Source: Podospora pseudocomata
Lineage: Eukaryota; Ascomycota; Sordariomycetes; Sordariales; Podosporaceae
Assembly: GCF_035222375.1 (NCBI RefSeq)
Contig: NC_085889.1
Coordinates: 4,464,001-4,528,000, forward strand
Direction: 5' to 3'
Length of the DNA: 64,000 bases
In this document: positions 56,422 to 64,000 of the stretch, in pieces
How the letters are laid out: each line of letters starts with the position of its first letter
Numbering within the stretch: the stretch's first letter is position 1
Notes under the pieces: model-generated
Database searches by the model: none
The model's input: the letters and a program-made list of their open reading frames with translations, nothing else
Told to the model about the DNA's origin: nothing
Program-made: the position numbers and the translations under genes

Positions 56422-58039
56422 CTAATATGCAAGCCTCCAGTCGTTTAAGGCCTGAAGTAGCGCGAAATACGGCTTACCACGTCGCTGTATGTGACTGATG
56501 ACCGCCAACCCGAGACAAACTCGTGCAAAGTTGCGCTTGGCCGATAGTCGAGTGGGGGTGACTTTCTCGTAATCGGTAGAGAGGTTAATGAGTAAATTCT
56601 TTACAAGTTTAATGTCGTCATTGGAACCGTCGAGTCCTCGAGCAAGGTGAAACTCGGCCCGACTTAGGTGCAGGAGCCGTTTACGTGGGCTCGTCGTGAT
56701 AACCATTCCTACTAGCAAAGTACTCCCCTTATCCCACAAAGCGAGCTCTCCGTATGCTACGATAAGGTGGAGTTTGGAAAGGAACTGAGGTCGAGGTGCA
56801 GGATACTGGGAGCTCAGTGGCTCGAGGCACAAGCGCGATTTCTGAAAAGCACCCTTGTAGCGGCATAGCTTCCCCCTCATTAGGTCAAAGCGGAAGCTCA
56901 TGATACTTTCAAGGAGAGAGGGCTGTGCTACATAGGCAGGTCTAGAAGCTGCCACGATCGAGAAATATGGCCCTGTTCGGCGGCACTTTGTGCTTGGACA
57001 AGCAAGAACTCCCCGAGCAGCGCGTTACCCTTTGGTCCTGACTCCGCGTTGAAGGTGATGGCTGGTGGTTTGCCGTTCAACAAACGGAGAGCTGCTTGGC
57101 GGAGTTGGACAGCTAGGCGGAGGGTGAGGAAGAAACCCGCTGGAGCAAAGATTGGGCCACATCGAGGGTTCGCTCCTTCGTGTGGGGAGATCCAAAAGCG
57201 GAGGCGGCTATGCACACGTCGACGCCTCTTTTAATTTCATCCAAGCTAAGGGTGTCTGCCGATATCTCTTGCAGGGCCGGAAGCACAAACGGGAAGAGGG
57301 CCTGCCCTGTCTCAATAAACCTACACTGTTAGCACGACAGGTGGCGGGTAGCCGGCGGGTAGCTCAGTACTTACTTATCATCAAGTTCCTAGTGGGGAAA
57401 GCTGTGCAAGATAAGCCTTGCACTTTCTAACTGCCAGCATATGAAATGTTCCGGGACGCGGCGGAGCTCATTCTGGACAAATGTCCGACATGATGCTTCA
57501 ACTGTCAGATCTCGGTCGGCCCACCAAGGGGGACTTTCCGTGTCGGGACCCACCAAGCTGTCAGTCAGGTGGACGGCGGGGATAGCACACACCACTTAAA
57601 CGGCCCGGTCTAACCGTACAGAGTTATTAAACACAGGTTCCAGCTTAGCCAGACGATCGTACGATTCGTTTCCGTTCTCATTCCAGGCCTTCAAAGGAAA
57701 CAAAGCTCGATAAAATAGATCAGCAGGTACTGGTCGGGACTCCAAGCAAGCCAGGATTCGTAGTATAGATTTGCAATCCTCAGTGAGAGCAGGGCAGGTC
57801 CGAGAATGGCGTAGAAGAGATGCATGGGTTTGGTAAACCTTGCCGAAGTAGCAGCGGCGCTCTGGGTCGAGACACTCGAGGTCATCCATGTTATGAGGAG
57901 GTAACGAATTTGTATCCCGCGCTTGCGAGGAGCCCAACTGCATGTGCCAAGATACAACCCTGGCAAGAAAGTGGGGTATATCAGATCTGCACTGTAAGCC
58001 CCAGCCCAACCACACAGCTTCTGGCTTTTGGCGGTTCAA
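56422..58039 (-). pseudogene. C-terminal part of an NB-ARC/TPR-type protein, broken
   Basis: Minus-strand segments in order: 58039-57596, with the winged-helix-like ILRILACLESRPVPADLFYRA; a TAA at 57598-57596; 57595-57389 in the same frame (PPWWADRDLTVEASCRTFV). An apparent intron to about 57310 follows, then 57309-56928 (FIETGQALFPFVLPALQE) and, after a frame change near 56950, 56955-56422 with helical repeats. The layout fits the region after an NB-ARC domain leading into TPR-like helices in fungal NLRs. The nucleotide-binding part itself is absent upstream. Homology is judged by pattern only. Confidence 0.55.
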
Positions 58040-58179
58040 AGATCCCCATCAGCAAACACACCAGCCAGTGATAGTTCCATCATCAACAATGAGCAAACAA
58101 GCTAGCAAGTATCTCGAGTAATAAATAAGAAGTTTCACCATGCTTTTGCCAATACCACGAACTTTCCCTTCTCCTCATA

Positions 58180-58479
58180 ATGCGGCCCTATAATAAACCC
58201 TATTCAGACGGACTGGTGGATCGTTCGTGCATGGTCGCTATGTGCTCCAATAACCGCGACAATAACCCCAAGTTTATCTGGGCCAACGAAAACGCTTTAT
58301 ATTGCCTGACACACTTTACAAGGATGTCGCTCCACTCGTCGGGGACCCATTCTAGTCGAAGCACTGAAACTCCTGAAACGATATTGTGGATTCGTCGTTT
58401 TTTGGCCCGCTTTGGGGCAGATCGGGAGCTACTTGATTTATACGATAAGGGCGAACTCGTTCCAAGACGTGATACATAG
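58180..58479 (+). CDS. Small hypothetical protein
   Basis: Plus-strand frame of 99 codons from ATG 58180, uninterrupted. It includes CMVAMCSNN and a charged C-terminus (FGADRELLDLYDKGEL). No family, signal or partner exon is recognised. Plausible but weak. Confidence 0.3.
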   Translation: MRPYNKPYSDGLVDRSCMVAMCSNNRDNNPKFIWANENALYCLTHFTRMSLHSSGTHSSRSTETPETILWIRRFLARFGADRELLDLYDKGELVPRRDT

Positions 58480-58509
58480 GTGCTGGATTTCTGGGATGGA
58501 AACTGAGGA

Positions 58510-58577
58510 TTGATGGCAGATTGATGGCAGATGGCAGATGGCAGATGGCAGATTGCAGATGAGGATTGATGGAAGAA
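58510..58577 (+). repeat. GGCAGAT minisatellite
   Basis: Imperfect tandem units of GGCAGAT, with GATTGAT variants, about 65 bp. Confidence 0.8.
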
Positions 58578-59580
58578 GATGAAGATTGATGGCCGGACTT
58601 TACTACTATGTATCTCATAACCTCTTCTCCGGATAAAACCAGCTACCCATCAGTCACTGCCGAAATGAAGGTGTTGATGATTGAGGAAAGAATCAACTCA
58701 AACCAGCCCAGGTTGGCTGCGCCTATGGGAGCGACTGTGGAATCCACCACAGAACAATCACTCTCCCTGATGCCTGGGCTTGTGTACGTAGCACGTGCTT
58801 TCGTGATCGCTTGTTGTGGATCCTTCAAGTTTTCCAACAATAGTTGCTGAATGTCGTGGACCTTCGCGGTTGCGGGTAAACTGGAGGCAAACTCCGCTGA
58901 CATTTTCGCCAGTGCTTCGGGTTCAGATATGTCCTTATACCAGTGACTGAACATTTGCTGGGTGACGGCCTGAACTGGATGAGGGGGGAACTCGAATTTG
59001 GCGTCGATTCGGCCGGGGCGAGTAAGGGCTTCGTCCAAGAGCTCAGGATGGTTGGTTGTAATGATGATGATTTGACCATCTCCCAAGCCCATGAAACCAT
59101 CAAGACTCTCCAAAGCCCAGCAAGGGTCAGGTAGTTCTGCGAATTGGGGTCCTGCTTTATGCTGCGGGATCGATTGGCGACGCGGCAATCGATGTCTTCC
59201 ATAAGTATAATGCTGTTACTATCGACATCTTGAAACAGCTCAACGAGACCGGTATCGGTAAGCCCTGGCTGGGTTAGGGTGAATTTGAAAACTGCGCGCT
59301 GGAATGAGCATGCGAGAGCTCTCGCTACTGTTGTTTTGCCACATCCTGGTGGACCGCTAAATAGCAACCCGAGCTAGTAAGGAATCTTAAGGGTGTCAAA
59401 TCTCATCTTCGTTTCGTGATCGCAGAATTGTTGATCTGGTTGATGATACTGTTCTTGAAGGTTTGCTTAAGGTATACTGTGTCCAAGGAGCGTGTTTTCG
59501 CTTTCTTGAGCTTCTTCCAGTTGGATATTCCCCATTTGAGCTCGGTTGGCACATATACATTTAACCCCTCTTTACGACTA

Positions 59581-61420
59581 ACGTAGTTGATAAGCGAATG
59601 ACACAGATAAGCGAATGTGTTGCGCATACGCAATCCAGGCTGAGATCCTGCAGATGCACCTCGTTGCAAGGCGAAGAGTTGTTGATAGGAATGACCACCC
59701 AATGATTGAATTTTCTTTCTGTTTTCCTTTAAGGCCAGAGAACCTCCATTATATCTGTACATGTTGGTGGCAAATGGTACCATGTCCAGCTGAACTGGCT
59801 ACGCTAGTTCAGCTCCCCTGAGCTCTGTTCAGCTTGGTTGACCCAAACCCCTCACTTCAGCTTGACAGAATGACACACGAAATCGAACCTGCGCAACAAA
59901 ATCTATATCTATTCCACTAAAACAACTCAAAACAAATGAAACTACTCGGAGTCGTCTTCCTCAGACGTTTCCACAACTATCTGACAAGTGCGCGCATTGT
60001 GGCTAGGCTCGCCGCAGTTGCCACAACGCCGCGCGCGCGTCTCAGCCCTCGGCTTCCGACCACTACCCGCCGGCGTTTCCTCCTTGATCTGCACCTCAAC
60101 CTCTCTCTGACCCTGTATATCCTGTGCATCCTGTACACTAAGCGATCCTCCTTGCCGCAGCCGTTGTTTTTTGGCCCTTCGGCGCTTGCTGAGCGCCTCA
60201 TTCGCTGCTCGAAGGCTCTGGTTCTCCGACTTTAACAATGCCAACTGATGCATTATCTTAGATGTCCCTTTCGCAAAGATATCAACCGCCCTTAAAATCT
60301 CGGTTGGAGAGCTATTTTGATGCCGAGCAATTCGATTCTTAATGAGGGTAGACTGCGAAAAGGCTTCGGTTGGGTTGTTTGGGGTCTTGGAAACCCAGGT
60401 GTGGGCACTGCCAGGCCGCGGGTTCGAGGGAGTTGGTGTCTTTAAACGAACGTCGAGCTGGGAGATCACTTTCTCAGGGTCCAAAGGAACAAGTCCAGCG
60501 CCTCGGAAACCTCCTCGAATGTTGTCGCTCGTCATTGCTGCCTGGTGCGCTGCGAAGATCGCGGGAAGGAAGTCCTCCTTAGTGATGTGGGTTATGCTTG
60601 CCCGCATCATCCCCTCGATCTGCTTGCCGTATGCCGTCTTGAGCGGGGCTGAAACAGCCAACATCGAGTGGCTGGAGGATGTGAGATGAGTGAGGAGGCA
60701 TACAGAGGGTGATAATGTTATTCTCCTTGCAGTAGACCTCGAAATCGGTCGAGTGGTGGCTGTCGTGGCCGTCGAGGACGAGGAGGCGATGAACCCCGGC
60801 TGTTGAGATAACGCCCATTATAAACCCAGTCTCGTCAAAGTTGTAGATATCCGCCTCCAGGATACCATATTTCGCAATTGTGTTCCGCACCAGCGCGAAC
60901 CAGCCACGAATAATCTCTGGATCTTCGCATTGGGCCCTCTGGTAGTCGTATTTCCGATTAAAACGCGTGGTGAGTTTTAGATGCCGTTTAACGAAGTTGT
61001 GTGCCCAACGCGTCCCGACGCGTTGGGCGTCGCGTTCGGCAAGCAGTCGATTCGCCATATCTTCCACACGAGACAAGCGGGGAGGAAATCTTTGGAATCT
61101 AGATCGAGGATATACTGAACAATGACCGATTCTTCTAAGTCGGTCAATTTCCGCGAGTTGGCTGGAATATCGCGTCGTGATTGCATGCCACGTCTGCGAC
61201 GACTTAGTTTTTGGTGATCCACACTATATATCTTACCAGCGGCTCGAGCGCTTAGGTTCGGGTCATTTTGCATTGCCTGGAGAGCCAAGAACAACTGGGC
61301 ATCGTCGTTTTTGCAAGACATATTTGTGTTGTAAAGAAAACTAGAGAAGAAGCTGGGAGATGCGTGGTGGCGACGTCGTGTGTCATTCGCTTATCTGTGT
61401 CATTCGCTTATCAACCACGT
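59581..61420 (-). mobile_element. Fot1/pogo-type DNA transposon, 1,840 bp, in the BCS1-like gene
   Basis: Flanked by TA (59579-59580 and 61421-61422). The ends are near-identical inverted repeats of about 37 bp beginning ACGT(A/G)GTTGATAAGCGAA and containing a doubled GATAAGCGAATGACACA motif. It carries a damaged transposase (59942-61321, minus). About 320 bp between the transposase stop and the left end have no assigned role. Confidence 0.93.
59942..61321 (-). pseudogene. Fot1/pogo-like transposase lacking most of the catalytic core
   Basis: Starts at ATG 61321 with the helix-turn-helix (ALQAMQNDPNLSARAAGKIY). The frame changes near 61080 and continues RVEDMANRLLAER through NFDETGFIMGV (first catalytic Asp). 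It then jumps directly to HRLLVLDGHDSHHSTDFEVYC, losing roughly 80-100 residues of the core. After a second change near 60660 it proceeds to the coiled region and an intact zinc knuckle CGNCGEPSHNARTC, stop at 59942. Inactive, but younger than the copy at 33-34 kb. Confidence 0.9.
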
Positions 61421-61919
61421 TAACGAAAGCTAGAAGGTCGATTATAGCTTCAACAGTTAGCTTCCAGGTCTGTTTTATAACGAGCTTTAGTACCTTGTCG
61501 ATCACCCTTATCCCAACACCAGATCTCGATGAGCTCCTCTCCCGGGCTGTCTTTTGCGGAACTACTGATGATGCGTTGTCTAGCATGAAGAGTGTGATGG
61601 TGCTATCGAAAGGCGATATTATAATTGGGGCGAAGGCCGAGAAAGTCCTGTTATCCGTCAACCACTGTCCATTGTATGGTAGTGAATATTTACCCTATCC
61701 ATTTGCCTTGAAACCCAAAAGCCGTCCTTTTTTTTCCTGTATCCTGTGTCTCGCCTCTGTAACATGGCTTTACTGGACTCGTCCAAAAAAAATCCGGCTA
61801 TCGTCGTTGTTCTCAGCGATCCAATGAAGGACTTGATTGTAGTGCGGCTATCTGTTTTTGACGGTGAACTTCTCGTCACCAAACCATAGAAGCCAGAGCG
61901 TGCTCTTGAGTTTGCCATT

Positions 61920-62190
61920 CCAGCTTCAGAGGAGTACGGCCGAGATGATCGTAAAAAGGGTGCTAAACTTTGAATAAACTAGCTGGTAAATCATGGCAGC
62001 TTATCTTATGTGGTTGGAAAGGTGATAGGTAGGTAATCAGGAGAAGGGAACTTAATAGCTTGAGAATCTGCCAGGGGAAGCGGGAGGTCTCTCGTCCCTG
62101 TAATGTGACCGTCGTCCGGCTGAGGCCAATCCCCTCTCATTTTTAAAGCTATAATACGCTTTTGGTCTTATTTTATTTATACAATTTACA
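61920..62190. other. No convincing gene
   Basis: Nothing supportable between the BCS1-like remnant and the next open frame. Confidence 0.35.
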
Positions 62191-62193
62191 TAT

Positions 62194-62893
62194 TTGAGGG
62201 AGAATGAACACCTCCTTAGCACCTTTTTCCCCCAACGAAACGACCACCACGAAGACAAACCGATTGATCTCAGTGAGGTCAACACACGCTTGCTCAACCC
62301 TACTTCACGCAACCGTGCTCACGATACCTTTTCACACCGAAGCACCACTACGAGCCCGGCACCCTGCGATGATAGCGAGAAACAGTACTACGATAAATTC
62401 CTGGCGGATGGTGGGCGGCCTTTCTGTGACTTTTATTCTGTCGAGGCCACTATTGTAGAGAATCCGAAAACCCTTAAGTCGTGGCTACGCTCCACACCTT
62501 ACCCGGAGAACAGGATATTTGCAACACAGTTCCATGACTGGCGGCAGTTCAAACAATGGAAAAAAACGGCTGGAATGATCCTAACCACAAAGATGCAATT
62601 GGGAAGGTACTCAAAGGCCAGAATATCCCACGATATCAAATTCTGGACGAACAAACGACGACGTGAATTGAGCACCTCGCCTACATATGCCTGCGTGAGC
62701 TGAAGGCTCACCCTTGCGATTGAGATATGCTTAGAAGTCGTAAACAGTGGATTCTTCAGGTTTTGCCTTCGGGTAGGAAAAGACAGAGGATCGACGAAAG
62801 CGATGACGACCGCCCACAAAAGCGCAACAGAGGTCTGCTCAGTGCCCAGAACACGGGAGCCGGTCTTTCAGTTGCTCTACCGCGGCCCCAGGG
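62194..62893 (+). pseudogene. Degraded hypothetical gene
   Basis: A plus-strand frame from about 62194 to 62703 (IFATQFHDWRQFKQWKKTAG, TNKRRREL) lacks an ATG. At about 62670 it shifts into another frame that reads EHLAYICLRELKAHPCD, a stop, then a basic segment KRQRIDESDDDRPQKRNRG to about 62880. The parts fit together as one protein with a nuclear-localisation-like tail, broken by a frame change and a stop. Family unknown. Confidence 0.4.
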
Positions 62894-63093
62894 CCCCTGA
62901 AGGAGTCGGCGAATAGCCAAATTACCACCCATTTATAGGGGTCTCTGATGAGAAATGGGATTCGCCAACATGATGGCTTTCCGTGATTTGGTATTCGAGG
63001 TCGCGCCGTTATCCGGGAATGGCGATTGGAATATTATAAAATCTGCCATTAACCCGCATGATTTAGAACCATTAATTCAGACACTCTGAAAAG

Positions 63094-63479
63094 ATGAATA
63101 ACCAGACCACTTTCATCATTTGCATCATTGTTGGAATTGCAGTATCTGTTATCTCCACCATCATCTGCATAATGTTGCAGCAAAACTCCAAGAAACAGCT
63201 ACTGCAAGTAATCTCGGCATCCAACAGCGCATCGAGGGCTAACCAACCGAGGAGCCAGACGACTGGCTCTACAGGCATCCTCGGCCAAAGTCCTACGTTC
63301 CATACCCTGGACGACCCCCGTATTATCGTGCACCTTATGAGAGTCGGACCGAGGCGTTCGACACAGACGAGTTGCATTTCGATGGAACACCTTGTATTTC
63401 ACACGAAGCGCCGGTTTCTGCTCACACTGCTCTGCCGGCAAGGTCCCTCGCGGCCACAAATCCTTCATCTCGACAATGA
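63094..63479 (+). CDS. Small single-pass membrane protein, two exons
   Basis: ATG 63094 opens with one hydrophobic helix (FIICIIVGIAVSVISTIIC). A 44-bp intron (63208-63251, GTAATC..CTAAC..CCGAG) joins at phase 0 to an exon rich in Tyr/Pro/Arg (YVPYPGRPPYYRAPYESR), ending at TGA 63477-63479; 113 residues. Without splicing the first frame runs on to 63732, but with poorer composition. A weak donor lowers confidence. Cytoplasmic tail function unknown. Confidence 0.4.
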
Positions 63480-63739
63480 CCTGGGTCTCATTTACCTGGG
63501 GACTGGCCATGCGGCTGTGGTCGCTCTGGGCCGCCAGGTTACCAACCTGCATGCGACCAAGATTTTGCCATGCATTTATGCAATAGCTACAAGGCTAGAA
63601 AGAGATGACTACGGTACCGGCTATGTGCGCCATGTTATTGGCCTTTCGAGGCCCAGTGCTGGTCAAGCAGGAGCCCGAGGTCCGGCAATATGTTCAAGCA
63701 GCTGGAACCAACAGTTAGATATTTTCAGATGAGATTACG

Positions 63740-64000
63740 CAAATATAATATCACGTGATTATATCACTTTCCACTTTTTCCAAAGCAGCGGCTAATATCG
63801 TGTTCACTAATAAGGCATGTAATATCTGATCTCCATCATGAATATGGAAGGTTCTTGAACAAACTTGCGAGGGAATGTGGTTTGGCGTGTTGGCTCGGAT
63901 GTCGGGGGGTGCTTCAGACCCCGAACACAGGTCGTAGCTCGCAATGCATTGTTGTTAACCAGAGGCTGAGGCACGGACCATGGCACCCTCCCCCCCCCTG
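63740..64000. other. No gene seen
   Basis: Short right end of the window with AT-rich then G/C-run sequence. Nothing supportable. Confidence 0.4.

Larger units (their letters stand above)
58643..61700 (-). pseudogene. BCS1-like AAA ATPase interrupted by a DNA transposon
   Basis: Minus-strand AAA protein of the fungal BCS1-like group. The N-terminal part at about 61700-61423 is partly degraded. The middle at 59580-59400 has ELKWGISNWKKLKKAKTRSL. The P-loop GPPGCGKTTVARALA is at about 59365-59320, Walker B is IILMEDIDCR and the sensor IIITTNHPELLDEAL, ending at 58643. BCS1 itself is a mitochondrial translocase, and the many fungal relatives have unknown clients. Breaks besides the transposon: a frame change near 59410, a TAG at about 59373 just before the P-loop domain, and a one-base loss near 59125. 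Joining the sequence across 59581-61422 (transposon plus one TA) gives an open frame LLAFV-SRKEG. Confidence 0.82.

Noticed and set aside
63199-63552. Minus-strand frame opposite the small membrane-protein gene
   Set aside because: Some protein-like stretches, but no ATG context or supporting exon; the plus-strand two-exon model fits better.
1-64000. CRISPR array, bacterial operon or phage genes
   Set aside because: Introns, tRNA intron, fungal families and transposons show eukaryotic DNA; no regularly spaced repeats of CRISPR type were seen.

Overview
The window looks like nuclear DNA from a filamentous ascomycete, most likely a sordariomycete. It has short 45-100 bp introns with GT..AG ends and CTAAC/CTGAC-type branch points, and families typical of that group: an AA9 lytic polysaccharide monooxygenase, an NLP (NPP1), a SAT4-type rhodopsin-domain protein, STAND/NACHT proteins, and Fot1/pogo-like DNA transposons. 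Many broken genes carry nonsense codons explained by C-to-T or G-to-A changes, as expected after repeat-induced point mutation (RIP). Species cannot be named from the sequence alone.

Positions 1-9870 hold the 3' end of one gene, a decayed NACHT NTPase, a convergent hypothetical gene, a small putative lipid-anchored protein and long gene-free stretches. Positions 9879-31469 are a host-like gene region in good repair: rhodopsin-domain protein, GPI-anchored 8-cysteine protein with a poly-Asp tract, amino-acid/choline-type permease, secreted crystallin-like protein, 2EXR/F-box-like protein, mitochondrial-carrier-like protein, a HELVH-containing protein, NLP, AA9 LPMO, and two tRNA genes (Ala with intron, Ser).

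Positions 32400-64000 are an accessory, transposon-scarred region. Three LTR-like insertions have exact 5-bp target duplications (TACCG, TTGAC, TCGAG). One sits inside a dead transposase and another inside the P-loop region of an AAA ATPase gene. Two Tc1/pogo-type elements flanked by TA have terminal repeats with a doubled motif, and one interrupts a BCS1-like AAA ATPase so precisely that the reading frame rejoins across it. Around these lie two damaged metzincin proteases, an acidic Cys-cluster protein, a STAND protein with a degenerate P-loop, and an NB-ARC/TPR-like pseudogene.

The most intriguing stretch is 47.4-55.4 kb. A protein with a PD-(D/E)xK-like motif is followed on the same strand by a kinase-like protein, which is the domain order of fungal SPOK spore-killer proteins but split into two genes. 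Next comes a 3.5-kb segment bounded by ~0.4-kb inverted repeats that carries an intact four-exon gene of unknown family (477 codons). That gene overlaps, tail to tail, a 101-residue gene whose module recurs in a broken transmembrane-protein gene just outside the repeat.
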